From the NCBI GenBank assembly GCA_010672825.2, contig JAAHFU020000001.1, positions 744,001 through 808,000 of the forward strand: 64,000 nucleotides of DNA, written 5' to 3'. Under the pieces are notes generated by a model. The model saw nothing but the letters and a program-made list of their open reading frames with translations. It was not told the origin of the DNA and did no database searches. This document shows, in pieces, positions 18,494-26,944 of this stretch. Source of the DNA: Leptolyngbya sp. SIO1E4 (GTDB lineage Bacteria > Cyanobacteriota > Cyanobacteriia > Phormidesmidales > Phormidesmidaceae). A program made the position numbers and the translations under genes. Every line of letters starts with the position of its first letter. Within the stretch, counting starts at the first letter, position 1.

Positions 18494-19042
18494 TTAGAGA
18501 AATCCCCTGTGAGTCCCTTTGCCCGCATGAACCAGGGCGAGTTGGTGATATTTCTTAGCATGTTCAATCAGGTCAGCCGCTTCATCCTCTGAAACGGGGC
18601 GAGCGAGCTTAGCTGGCAGACCAACAACCAGCGATCGCGGCGGCACAGACTTGGTTACCAAGGCCCCTGCGCCCACGATGCTACCAGCGCCTACCCGAAC
18701 ACCATTCAGCACAACGGCACCAATGCCAATCAGGCTACCGGCCTCAATATGGGCACTGTGAATCACCGCCCGATGGCCAACGGTGACATAGTCTTCTAAG
18801 ACGGTTGGCTGCCCAGGATCCCCGTGCAAAATTGCCCCATCTTGAATGTTGCTATAAGGGCCAATATGGATAGCTGCCACATCTGCCCGTAACACCGCCC
18901 CGTACCAAATACTGACGCCTTCAGCCAAGGAAACCTCCCCAATGATGGTCGCTCCAGGGGCGACAAAAGCAGTCTGGGAAGTCTCCGGGGCAGCCCAAAA
19001 ATTTCCTACAGTCGTCAAAATTGGAGCATCAAAATTGGGCAT
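18494..19042 (-). CDS. gamma-type carbonic anhydrase family protein
   Basis: A 182-residue left-handed beta-helix hexapeptide-repeat protein. Repeats such as GATIIGEVSLAEGVSIWYGAVLRADV and IGPYSNIQDGAILHGDPGQPTVL run through most of the protein, and the zinc-ligand histidines appear in HGD, GHRAVIHSAHI. It resembles the stand-alone YrdA/PaaY type and the N-terminal domain of CcmM, without any RuBisCO small-subunit-like repeats. Carbonic anhydrase activity is plausible but not certain. It is divergent from the TIGR02652 gene. Confidence 0.88.
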   Translation of the reverse strand: MPNFDAPILTTVGNFWAAPETSQTAFVAPGATIIGEVSLAEGVSIWYGAVLRADVAAIHIGPYSNIQDGAILHGDPGQPTVLEDYVTVGHRAVIHSAHIEAGSLIGIGAVVLNGVRVGAGSIVGAGALVTKSVPPRSLVVGLPAKLARPVSEDEAADLIEHAKKYHQLALVHAGKGTHRGFL

Positions 19043-19143
19043 AGCTGGATGCTTTATGCAGAATGGACGGAAGGGAGGCAGTTCACCCCGTTATAATACG
19101 GCTACCGGACCTCGTCGGACTGTATCCATCGGCCCTTTGCTCA

Positions 19144-19653
19144 ATGGTAAACCCAGCCCTGCAACACCCTATCTTTGGCCCGGACATTAAGTGTCCCCAT
19201 TGCCGTCAGACGATCCCGGCATTGACCTTGACAGATACATACCTCTGTCCGCGTCACGGGGCTTTTGAGGCCAATCCAGAGACCAAAGAACTCGTACATT
19301 TGCAATCAGGCCGACACTGGCGGCAGTGGGATGGCGAGTGGTATCGCCAACACACTCACCCAGATGGCATTCGCTTTGAGATTCATGAAGCGCTTGATCG
19401 GCTCTATACCCAGGGTTATCGTGCCACTCGCGTGATTATCGCCCAGCGATACAAAGACTTGGTTAAAGCTTACCTGGAGCGCAGTGTGCCTTGGCGAGGT
19501 AAGGCAGAGAGTGCGACCCCTCGTCTGTATGGTCTACCGGTTGAGTTTAGCCCTTCCGCAGCAGAAGAACCCTGTTGGGATGTGATTAACTTCAGCTTAG
19601 AGAAAGAGCCTGGGGTTCCTGTTCGCTATCCCTATTTTCGACTGTTTGAATAG
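19144..19653 (+). CDS. TIGR02652 family protein with zinc-finger-like N-terminus
   Basis: A 169-residue conserved cyanobacterial protein. A CPHC...CPRHG pair near the N-terminus (IKCPHCRQTIPALTLTD then YLCPRHGAFE) probably binds zinc, and the rest contains the characteristic HLQSGRHWRQWDGEWYRQHTHPDGIRFEIHEALDRLY. The family is known only as conserved and uncharacterised. The start is the ATG at 19144; a longer form begins at 19063 but overlaps the divergent promoter zone. It is followed 11 bases later by a VOC-fold gene and is probably co-transcribed with it. Confidence 0.8.
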   Translation: MVNPALQHPIFGPDIKCPHCRQTIPALTLTDTYLCPRHGAFEANPETKELVHLQSGRHWRQWDGEWYRQHTHPDGIRFEIHEALDRLYTQGYRATRVIIAQRYKDLVKAYLERSVPWRGKAESATPRLYGLPVEFSPSAAEEPCWDVINFSLEKEPGVPVRYPYFRLFE

Positions 19654-19664
19654 CTTGTATCACG

Positions 19665-20108
19665 ATGCACCATGCCTCTATCCGTACTGCCGATATTCAT
19701 CGGGCGATCGCCTTTTATACCTTGATCGGGTTTGCGATGGAAGAGCAGTTTACCGCAGGCATTACGTTAGCCTGTTGGATGACAGGACTGGGGGGGCGGA
19801 TTGAGCTGCTGCAGGTGCCGGAGCCGCAGTCTACGCCTGATTGCTTTCATGATGAGCACTATACGGGCTACTACCATTTGTCTTTTGACCTGACTGCAAC
19901 CGCTGATAATTTACCCAACTGGCTGAGCGCTCTGGAACAGCGATTTTCAGAAGCCCGTCAGCAATCTCCAGACACCGTCGCGCCTTTGCAGGTTTTGCTG
20001 CCCCCCAAACAACAAATGATTGGCAGCCGGGTCTATGAAGTGACCTTTATCGCCGATGCAGATGGTCTGCCCTTGGAATTTTTGCGGATGATGAGCCATG
20101 AGCAGTAA
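19665..20108 (+). CDS. VOC/glyoxalase-fold protein
   Basis: A 147-residue vicinal-oxygen-chelate protein (glyoxalase/bleomycin-resistance/dioxygenase superfamily). The two beta-alpha-beta-beta-beta modules are recognisable: MHHASIRTADIHRAIAFYTLIGF with GRIELLQVP, then YYHLSFDLTA and VTFIADADGLPLEFLRM. Candidate metal ligands are His3, Glu at IELL, His at YHLSF and Glu at LEFL. The substrate is unknown. Its last 11 bases overlap the start of the AAA+ gene in a different frame, so the two are translationally coupled. Confidence 0.82.
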   Translation: MHHASIRTADIHRAIAFYTLIGFAMEEQFTAGITLACWMTGLGGRIELLQVPEPQSTPDCFHDEHYTGYYHLSFDLTATADNLPNWLSALEQRFSEARQQSPDTVAPLQVLLPPKQQMIGSRVYEVTFIADADGLPLEFLRMMSHEQ

Positions 20109-21642
20109 TGGAGTGAAGCCTTTTGAAAGTAACTGGGCTTATTTAAAGACGGAATTGCGCTGGCTAGATCGGGTCTTGATGTTAGCTGTTTCACGACAGC
20201 GCCAGGAGGATAAAACCTTACATCAGGTGGCGAATACTTCTGCCGATAAAGTCACGAGCCATTGGTGGAAGGGCATTATCGCGGTTAATCGTGGCATTGA
20301 CGATCGCGAAGGCCCCTTGCCCCGAACACCTGCCAAAGCGACGACTAAGAGCATTAGCTATAGCCAACACCTCGAAAACCGCATTCAGGCCAGTTCCCAG
20401 GCTGGAATTATCCTGGCGCTGCCAGAGCTGCGCGATCGCTTCTCCCTGGCGGATGTGGAAAAAAATATTCTGCTGCTCGCGATCGCCCCAGAAATTAACC
20501 GCCGCTATGGGCGTCTATATAACTATCTGCAGGAAGATGCTGGAACATTAGAAGACCTGCCCACCATCGATCTTTGTTTACGGTTACTTTGCCGGAATGA
20601 TCAGGCGTGGCAACAGGCCAGAGCCCGCCTTACTGCTGTAGACTCCCTGGTACAGCGAGGGCTGGTGGAATGGATTGGGGACGAAGATGGCACCTTGTTA
20701 AGCCAGCAGGTGCGCATAACCGATGGGGTTGCCAATTATTTGTTAGCCGACATCCCCAATCCACAAACTCTGCAATTGCCCTCTCCCCAAGCTGACCTGC
20801 ATTCCGATTCCTTTTTAGAAGGCAGTGCCTCCCCTCAGGCAAACCTGGGTTCTGCCCTCACCCTAGAAAGCGATGCAATGCCAGAAGTGCCCTCTGCAGG
20901 AGAGGATGTCCGGCGTCTTCCCAGCCTTTCTCAACAGGAGGATTCCCCTTGGGAAAACCTGGTCTTACCTCAAAAGATGATTCGGCAGCTGCAGCACTTG
21001 AGCCGTCAGGGCAGGCAACGGCAAAATTGTTCTGATGTGCCAGGGCTCATGGTGCTTTTGGTGGGGGCACCCGGCACCGGGAAGACTGTCTCAGCTGCTA
21101 CCCTGGCGGCTGATTTAGGATTGCCCCTGACCTGCGTCGAGTTAGAAGTGCTGTCCCTAGAGGGTTATCCCAACATCTTGACAGATGCCCCCACAGACGA
21201 CCCAAGTCTGTTGCTGGTGAAACAGGGAGAGCACTGGTTTGGCCGCGATCCTCAGGTCGAGCAAACCTGGTTGCATCAGTGGTGGCAGTGGCGCAAGCAA
21301 CTCTATGGGCTTACCCTCGTATCAGCACACACCCTCACTGCCATACGACCCAGTTGGCGCCAAAAATTTGACGGGATTCTCACCTTTGCCTGTCCAGACG
21401 CCAAAGCTCGCCGCCGTCTCTGGGAACAAGCTTTTTCGCCTGATATCAAATCTCACACACTGGACTGGGCTGAGATTGCTAAGCAGTTGCCGCTCACTGG
21501 GGGCGAGATTCAGGCGATCGCTCAAACTGTACAGATGGACTTAGAAGCCCGAACGCAATCAACCCTGACGCTGAGTGCCCTCAAGGATGCCATGATGCTG
21601 CATTATCCGCATATCGATGTTCGTGGCCTCAAACGCAAATAG
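20098..21642 (+). CDS. AAA+ ATPase of the eCIS-associated (Cis15-like) type, degenerate Walker B
   Basis: A 514-residue protein. The N-terminal part has a helical segment (NWAYLKTELRWLDRVL) and a winged-helix-like block (FSLADVEKNILLLAIAPEIN with RRYGRLYNYLQED) that I know from ATPases beside extracellular contractile injection systems. A low-complexity linker (about 225-285) leads to a AAA+ domain with Walker A GAPGTGKT at 323-330. The expected Walker B acidic pair is replaced: the strand reads PSLLLVKQGEHW. Arginine-finger and C-terminal helices (KFDGILTFACPDAKARRRLW) are kept. It probably binds ATP but may hydrolyse it poorly. No sheath, tube or baseplate genes are present here. Confidence 0.7.
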   Translation: MSSNGVKPFESNWAYLKTELRWLDRVLMLAVSRQRQEDKTLHQVANTSADKVTSHWWKGIIAVNRGIDDREGPLPRTPAKATTKSISYSQHLENRIQASSQAGIILALPELRDRFSLADVEKNILLLAIAPEINRRYGRLYNYLQEDAGTLEDLPTIDLCLRLLCRNDQAWQQARARLTAVDSLVQRGLVEWIGDEDGTLLSQQVRITDGVANYLLADIPNPQTLQLPSPQADLHSDSFLEGSASPQANLGSALTLESDAMPEVPSAGEDVRRLPSLSQQEDSPWENLVLPQKMIRQLQHLSRQGRQRQNCSDVPGLMVLLVGAPGTGKTVSAATLAADLGLPLTCVELEVLSLEGYPNILTDAPTDDPSLLLVKQGEHWFGRDPQVEQTWLHQWWQWRKQLYGLTLVSAHTLTAIRPSWRQKFDGILTFACPDAKARRRLWEQAFSPDIKSHTLDWAEIAKQLPLTGGEIQAIAQTVQMDLEARTQSTLTLSALKDAMMLHYPHIDVRGLKRK

Positions 21643-21776
21643 CCCCACCTGCCTGAGCAGGGTTACGCTCCTAGCAAATCTGCCCCCATCCCCCGTGACA
21701 CAAGGGAAGCGACTCGATCAACTTATACCAATTCTCCAAATCAGCGCTACACATCGCCACCCCACCGCCTGCGGCA

Positions 21777-22230
21777 CCTCCCCTTGGAAAGGCTACGGTG
21801 TATGCACAAGTCTTTGCCTAACCCATACTGCCACCGGAGCATCAATGCTCCTGCTCCTGCTCAAGTTCCTTCAGAACTGAATTCCGGCAAAGCTAGAGGC
21901 GTTTGTGCAAGCGGCCTCCGGCGGCGAATCCAACCCCCAATGCAACACTGTAGTTAACCTCACCAGCCCTCTTCTTTCGGGAGGTTCTAGGACGCCGGAA
22001 CGTCCTAGTCGACGGGAGTTTGAGGACAGCGAAATGTCCTCAAGCAGACCCTCCCTCACACCATCGGAATGGTCGCCTTACCGCCCCAACCTGAGATGTG
22101 TGTACACCGTAGCCTTGAGAAGGAGGAGAACTAGATTTCCCTTCTTGAGAAGGAAGGATTGAGGGAGGTCATCCCGCATACCTGCTTCTCAAATCAGATG
22201 TGTGTATCCGGTAGCCTTGGAAAGGGGAGG
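21777..22230. repeat. element with inverted 34-bp arms and an internal copy (MITE-like)
   Basis: Left arm 21777-21810 (CCTCCCCTTGGAAAGGCTAC...) is the inverse of the right arm 22196-22230 (...GTAGCCTTGGAAAGGGGAGG) with a few differences. A third copy in right-arm orientation lies at 22094-22128. Between them are CCGGCAAAGCTAGAGG (21884) and two hairpins (21988-22043). No transposase is coded. The 721 bp from 21643 to 22363 hold no gene I can support. Confidence 0.6.
21988..22043. other. twin perfect hairpins
   Basis: TAGGACG-CCGGAA-CGTCCTA (21988-22007) and TTGAGGAC-AGCGAAAT-GTCCTCAA (22020-22043) are perfect stems of 7 and 8 bp. They are 12 bases apart, inside the inverted-arm element. Confidence 0.7.
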
Positions 22231-22363
22231 CTGGTAGGGGTCTGATCTGTTGCTTTAGAAACGAGAACTGAGATAAGTCCAGTTGGTTACAGCAGTCGCC
22301 AGTCCGATTAGGACTGGCCAGCGCTATATCAGGGGGCAGGGCTCAGTGTATTTTCCCGAGGCG

Positions 22364-23041
22364 TTAGGCCAATTTCGTAACTTCTAATCCACGGGCAGAC
22401 GCTGGGCGCTGTCGGCAACGGTCATACCAGGTCATCACATTGGGGAAATCGCTGTTGAGCTGCAGAGTTTCAGACGCTTTGTAGCCCCAATCGAGTGCCC
22501 CGACCCAAGGGAAAGTTGCCATATCTGCGATGGTATAGTCCTCTCCAATCAGGAAGTTTTGCCCCTGCAAGCGCTTGTCTAAAACGCCCAATAATCTCCG
22601 AGTCTCGGCCTGATAACGCTCAATGCCATAGGGAATCTTTTCTTTCGCGTATTTGTAGAAATGACCAAACTGGCCAAACATGGGACCCACGCCTCCCATT
22701 TGGAAGAACAACCACTGCAGGCATTCACTGCGGGCTGCTGGATCCGTGGGAAGGTATTTTCCCGACTTTTCTGCCAAATACACCAGAATTGCCCCTGACT
22801 CAAAAACCGCAAACGGTTCACCCTTAGGGCCATGGGGATCCACAATGGCTGGGATTTTGGAATTCGGGTTAATCGCAATAAATTCGTCCGTGAACTGGTC
22901 GCCCTTCATAATATTTATCCGATGCGCCTCATAAGGCAGCGCCATTTCTTCTAAGGCCACCGCAACTTTCTGACCGTTGGGAGTCCCCAAGGAATAGAGC
23001 TGAATCCGCTCGGGGTATTGGGCTGTCCACTTCTGCGTCAT
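22364..23041 (-). CDS. glutathione S-transferase, Nu/YghU-like
   Basis: A 225-residue GST. The thioredoxin-like N-terminal domain shows LYSLGTPNGQKVAVALEEM and the glutathione-binding loop NPNSKIPAIVD followed by ESGAILVYLAEKSGKYLP. The helical C-terminal domain has the MGGVGPMFGQFGHFYKYA block typical of the YfcG/YghU group, whose members act as disulfide-bond reductases with glutathione rather than as classic conjugating enzymes. The start ATG at 23041 gives the usual N-terminus. It is monocistronic. Confidence 0.9.
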   Translation of the reverse strand: MTQKWTAQYPERIQLYSLGTPNGQKVAVALEEMALPYEAHRINIMKGDQFTDEFIAINPNSKIPAIVDPHGPKGEPFAVFESGAILVYLAEKSGKYLPTDPAARSECLQWLFFQMGGVGPMFGQFGHFYKYAKEKIPYGIERYQAETRRLLGVLDKRLQGQNFLIGEDYTIADMATFPWVGALDWGYKASETLQLNSDFPNVMTWYDRCRQRPASARGLEVTKLA

Positions 23042-23224
23042 AGGGTTTACTCTTTATGTGCTGAAAAATTCTACAGCGCACACGCGGCTAAAAGATAAAT
23101 CGATGAATCATGGAGCTGTCGCCGTCATCTGTCTCAAGCAGCCCTGCAGAGGGTCTTCGACATAATGCAGCACAACAGATGAAACCGAATTCATGGCTAT
23201 TCAATCTCTAACCCAGGCCTGCTC

Positions 23225-23977
23225 CTAATTTGGGTCTGTATTGGGAGCTGTGCTGCTACTCCGTAATAGAGGTTGATTCGCTAACGCTTCTAAACCCACT
23301 GACTCTAATAATTCTATCCAGCGAGTCTGCAAGTCAGGGTTCTCTGGGTCAGCGGTTTGCAGCGCCACCAGCTGATCGATCGCATTAAACCAGTAACCAT
23401 TGTCGGCATATAGCCCCAACTTGTCAGATTCAGAAGCGGCTGCGATCGCGGCCATCAAGTCAGCATTGGGGACTTGCCGCTCTATCCAACCATCCACCTG
23501 CAGTTCACCGACTTCACTAGTCGGACTACAGAAAATAGACACCTGCCAACGATAGCGATCGCCCTCCACCAGTGATGGCAAGCTTACCGTCTCTGGCAGC
23601 TGTAAACTCACAATGCCTGCCTCTCCAGTCACGGCAAAGCGAGTCTGATAAATCACCTCTGGGGAGTCCGCCGTTTCAGATGCCTGCTCCAGGGTGAATT
23701 CCACCCAGCTCGCCTGATTAACGGGCAGATACCAATAAAACCGGGGTGAGGCATCCGTTGTCCAGCCGATGTTGTTTTCCGGCATCAAAGCGATCAAGCT
23801 AGCCGGATTGCCAAATACACACCCCCGAGTGCCCGCACTTTCACGCCGGGCTGGAGCCCCTAACCCTGCTGGTGGCCGATACGGCTCTGCCACAGCTGCG
23901 GAGGCCGTCCCCAGCACCAACATCAGCACAGTGAACAGCTTAACTGAGGGTTGGGGGAAAAGTCGGAGGGCTTTCAT
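23225..23977 (-). CDS. DUF928 secreted protein
   Basis: A 250-residue protein with a clear Sec signal peptide (LFTVLMLVLGTASAAVA, cut near residue 30). The mature part matches DUF928: GLGAPARRESAGTRG followed by LIALMPENNIGWTTDASPRFYWYLP, then beta-rich segments and YRWQVSIFCS. The family is common in filamentous cyanobacteria, often beside CHAT-domain or filamentous haemagglutinin genes, but none is adjacent here. Function unknown; the location is periplasm or outside. It is divergent from the exported protein at 24438, with 460 bp between. Confidence 0.85.
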   Translation of the reverse strand: MKALRLFPQPSVKLFTVLMLVLGTASAAVAEPYRPPAGLGAPARRESAGTRGCVFGNPASLIALMPENNIGWTTDASPRFYWYLPVNQASWVEFTLEQASETADSPEVIYQTRFAVTGEAGIVSLQLPETVSLPSLVEGDRYRWQVSIFCSPTSEVGELQVDGWIERQVPNADLMAAIAAASESDKLGLYADNGYWFNAIDQLVALQTADPENPDLQTRWIELLESVGLEALANQPLLRSSSTAPNTDPN

Positions 23978-24437
23978 GGTGACTCACGTGACGATTACAG
24001 CAAGGGTCGACAATTTGACCCCGCTATTAGCTGGATAACCAATAGAGACTTCATATCTCATTTTCATGAATCCGCACAAGATTTTTAGCTGCCAAAATCT
24101 GTCTTGGTCTGGTCTGGCCCACCACACGGCCAGGGTCAATCCGGTGTGTTAAGGCGATCAGATGATTGACGTATCCCTAAGATCAGCAAGGCCCACTCTA
24201 CAGTCTGCCTGAGTGAGTCTGCCTGCGTGCTGCACACTCTGGAGAACTCCCCTGGATGGGGGATAGAACGATTCAAATCCAACCGCAACTTACACAGCAG
24301 TGCAGGATGACGCAGTGCAGAATGGCCTCAACAATTTATTTGCCCAAGTGCCCATACTGAGGGACGATTTTTCTAAAAGAGACAATTTCTCTCAAGATTT
24401 GTGCCACCTTTGAGGTGTTTGCGCTAGGAGGTGTTTG
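23978..24437. other. 460-bp divergent promoter region
   Basis: Lies between two exported-protein genes pointing away from each other. No coding, repeat or strong hairpin was recognised. AGGAGG stands 8 bases before the right-hand ATG. Confidence 0.5.
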
Positions 24438-25070
24438 ATGCAGGTACGGTCATGGATTGTCGGGAATTTGATGGGTTGGGGGCTATTGGCTTGCAGTAGC
24501 GGTTGGGCGATCGCTCAAATGCCCCCTGCTGAACCAGAGCCGATGATAGAACCCACACCCCCCAGCAGCGTCGATGAAGAGAGTCCGGCGGCGGCGGATG
24601 ATCTGCAGACCTATACCCTGCCCAGAAATTTTTCCCTACAAATTCCCGAGGAATGGACTGCAGAAGGCGCTGAAACTGAACGCTCCGCTGTGATCACCAG
24701 CTATGATCCTGAGCGCCTAGAGGTCAATGCTCCTCAGCCCACGGACATTCGAACAGAAATCACGTTTGTAGAAGAGCACCCTGACAGCTTTGTTGACCGA
24801 GAAATTGCCGCGATCGTTGAACAGGAATACCCAGTTCAACGATACCTGCCCGTCAAGATTAATGATCGCACTGGGCTGCGACTTTGGGTCGCTGATTTAC
24901 CGCTGGACTATACCCATCAAATCATCACCTTTGTGGGCTATGCCAGTTACGGCACGGCCATGATTGTGACCTATTACAACGGCCCTGCTGATGCCGCAGA
25001 AACAGACGCGCTCATCGAAACAGAAGCGCTGATTGAACAAGTTCATAACTCGTTTGAACTGCTGTTTTAG
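24438..25070 (+). CDS. secreted conserved cyanobacterial protein
   Basis: A 210-residue protein. It has a lipoprotein-like or Sec signal peptide (SWIVGNLMGWGLLACSSGWAIAQ; the LLAC sequence could be a lipobox), a Pro/Glu-rich linker, then a folded domain starting TYTLPRNFSLQIPEEWTAEG. The phrase FSLQIPEEW resembles the opening of PsbP-like or DUF1795-type domains, which share this fold, but I cannot assign it to either. The ATG at 24438 follows AGGAGG at a proper distance. Likely periplasmic or membrane-attached. Function unknown. Confidence 0.6.
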   Translation: MQVRSWIVGNLMGWGLLACSSGWAIAQMPPAEPEPMIEPTPPSSVDEESPAAADDLQTYTLPRNFSLQIPEEWTAEGAETERSAVITSYDPERLEVNAPQPTDIRTEITFVEEHPDSFVDREIAAIVEQEYPVQRYLPVKINDRTGLRLWVADLPLDYTHQIITFVGYASYGTAMIVTYYNGPADAAETDALIETEALIEQVHNSFELLF

Positions 25071-25164
25071 TCAGGAATGCACTTGCTAAAGTGGGCACAG
25101 ACCTGATGCATCAGCCTCAGGCAGCAGAGATGGACGGGGAAACGGATACAGATAAACAATTGAC

Positions 25165-25881
25165 ATGCGTCAAATCTTGATTGTGGTACACCAGGAAACC
25201 TCAAATCCTGGCCTAGTGGGAGAAAAGCTGAGATCGCGCGGCTACCACCTCGACATCCGGTGTCCGGCCCTGGGAGATGCCTTGCCAAAAACGATGGCTC
25301 AGCACCGGGCAGCGATTATTTTTGGCGGCCCGATGAGTGCTAACGATGACGACACCTTGCCCTTTATTCGGGCGGAGCTAGATTGGATTCCGATAGCTCT
25401 AGCGGCTGGCAAGCCCTACTTGGGCATTTGTCTGGGGGCTCAACTTTTGGCACGGGTCTTGGGGGCTCAGATACGCCCTCATCCTGAACAACACCGGGAA
25501 ATTGGGTATTTTGACTTGCGCCCCACCCCAGCTGGTCATGGCTATATTCCTCAGCCCATGGCGGTTTATCACTGGCATGGCGAAGGGTTCACCATCCCGA
25601 CCGGTGCTGTGAAACTCGCTGAGGGAGACACGTTTCCTAACCAGGCGTTTTGCTACAAAGGAACCGCATTGGGTCTCCAATTTCATCCTGAGATGACCAA
25701 CGGGCTGATTGATGAATGGACGACTCGAGGGGCTGAGCAGTTGACGCTACCTGGTGCCCAATCCCGTGAACTGCATTTCCTCAACCATGAACGATTTGGG
25801 GCTGCGGTAGATGTTTGGCTCGACAGTTTTTTAGACACCTGGTTAGCGGCGATCGCCTGGAATTGTCGCCAGTCAGCATGA
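25165..25881 (+). CDS. class I glutamine amidotransferase (GMP-synthase-like)
   Basis: A 238-residue stand-alone GATase1 domain. The catalytic Cys lies in GICLGAQLLA and the His-Glu pair in LQFHPEM. IIFGGPMSANDDD forms the oxyanion strand. Stand-alone relatives act on glutamine or gamma-glutamyl compounds and are often annotated as GMP-synthase-like; no synthetase partner is adjacent, so the ammonia acceptor is unknown. Cytoplasmic. A beta-hydroxyacid dehydrogenase gene follows 76 bases later in the same direction. Confidence 0.87.
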   Translation: MRQILIVVHQETSNPGLVGEKLRSRGYHLDIRCPALGDALPKTMAQHRAAIIFGGPMSANDDDTLPFIRAELDWIPIALAAGKPYLGICLGAQLLARVLGAQIRPHPEQHREIGYFDLRPTPAGHGYIPQPMAVYHWHGEGFTIPTGAVKLAEGDTFPNQAFCYKGTALGLQFHPEMTNGLIDEWTTRGAEQLTLPGAQSRELHFLNHERFGAAVDVWLDSFLDTWLAAIAWNCRQSA

Positions 25882-25957
25882 AGGCGCGAAAACTGGCTAA
25901 TTTGTGGAAAAGCCGTCAAAATTCTGTGGAAAAGATTACATAGCTGGGGAAAAAATT

Positions 25958-26827
25958 GTGAAGATTGGGCTGCTGGGAACCGGGTTGATGGGGGAACCGA
26001 TGGCCCTTCGTTTACAGGAATGCGGCCATGGGGTAGTGGCTTACAACCGCACACCCGCCAAATTACAGTCGCTGGTGGCCCAAGGCATTGAGACCAAAGC
26101 AACCCCAGCTGCATTACTCTCTGAGTGCGATTGCGTCATTCTGATGGTGTCAGATGCTGCGGCGATCGCCGCAACCCTCCTCACACCTGAAGCTAAATCT
26201 GCCCTTGCACACCGAACTGTGATCCAGATGGGGACGATCGCCCCCGATGAGAGCCGAGCGTTTCTTGTTCAAGTGGAGGGTGCAGGCGGAACCTATCTGG
26301 AAGCCCCCGTGTTGGGAAGCATTCCCCAGGTTAAGACAGGCAGTTTAATGGTGATGGTCGGCAGCACCCCCGACCAGTTCCAGCAATGGCAACCGGTGTT
26401 GCAGTGCCTGGGTGAGCCCGTCATGCACCTGGGACCCGTCGGGGCTGGAGCTGCCGTCAAGCTAGCGATGAATCAGCTAATTGGGTCTCTCACCACCGCC
26501 TTTGCCCTCAGCTTGGCGCTGGTGCAGTGCGAACATATTGATGTAGAAGCCTTCATGCAAATTGTGCGTGGCAGCGCCCTCTATGCCCCCACCTTTGATA
26601 AAAAGCTGGAGCGCATGCTGAACCGCAACTTTGACAATCCCAACTTCCCCACTAAGCATCTGCTGAAGGACATGAATCTGTTTTCCCAGGCAGCCACAGC
26701 AGCCGGTCTATCCCCCGAATTAGCAAAGAGTGTTGCCACCGTAGCAGAACACGCGATCGCCCAAGGGCTGGCCGACCAAGACTATTCAGCTTTGTATGCA
26801 GCAGTTAACCCCGAGACTGGGCAGTGA
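25958..26827 (+). CDS. NAD(P)-dependent beta-hydroxyacid dehydrogenase family protein
   Basis: A 289-residue oxidoreductase of the 3-hydroxyisobutyrate dehydrogenase/glyoxylate reductase family. It has the Rossmann motif GLLGTGLMGEPMA at the N-terminus, substrate-binding GTIAPDESRAF, and the catalytic Lys in GAGAAVKLAMNQLIG. Helical C-terminal domain includes FPTKHLLKDMNLF. The GLYR-type succinic-semialdehyde/glyoxylate reductases are the closest guess. I chose the GTG at 25958 because the conserved strand begins right after it and GGGGA lies upstream; a GTG at 25904 adds 18 residues unlike the family. Confidence 0.87.
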   Translation: MKIGLLGTGLMGEPMALRLQECGHGVVAYNRTPAKLQSLVAQGIETKATPAALLSECDCVILMVSDAAAIAATLLTPEAKSALAHRTVIQMGTIAPDESRAFLVQVEGAGGTYLEAPVLGSIPQVKTGSLMVMVGSTPDQFQQWQPVLQCLGEPVMHLGPVGAGAAVKLAMNQLIGSLTTAFALSLALVQCEHIDVEAFMQIVRGSALYAPTFDKKLERMLNRNFDNPNFPTKHLLKDMNLFSQAATAAGLSPELAKSVATVAEHAIAQGLADQDYSALYAAVNPETGQ

Positions 26828-26859
26828 ATTAAGGGAAGAGGGGCTCAGGAGTTTAGAGA

Positions 26860-26883
26860 TTTAGGGGCTTAGGGGCTTAGGGA
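26860..26883 (+). repeat. short G-rich tandem repeat TTAGGGGC
   Basis: TTTAGGGGC-TTAGGGGC-TTAGGG, directly downstream of the dehydrogenase stop. Similar in composition to the core of the 93-bp repeat but without its flanks. Confidence 0.7.
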
Positions 26884-26944
26884 CTGAAGGGAGTGAAACA
26901 TCGAAAATCGAGAATCAAAAATTCATAGCTCATAGAAACACCCC

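Noticed and set aside
24260-24290. GATTCAAATCC-like stretch as a tRNA T-arm
   Set aside because: No matching acceptor, anticodon or D-arm sequence around it.
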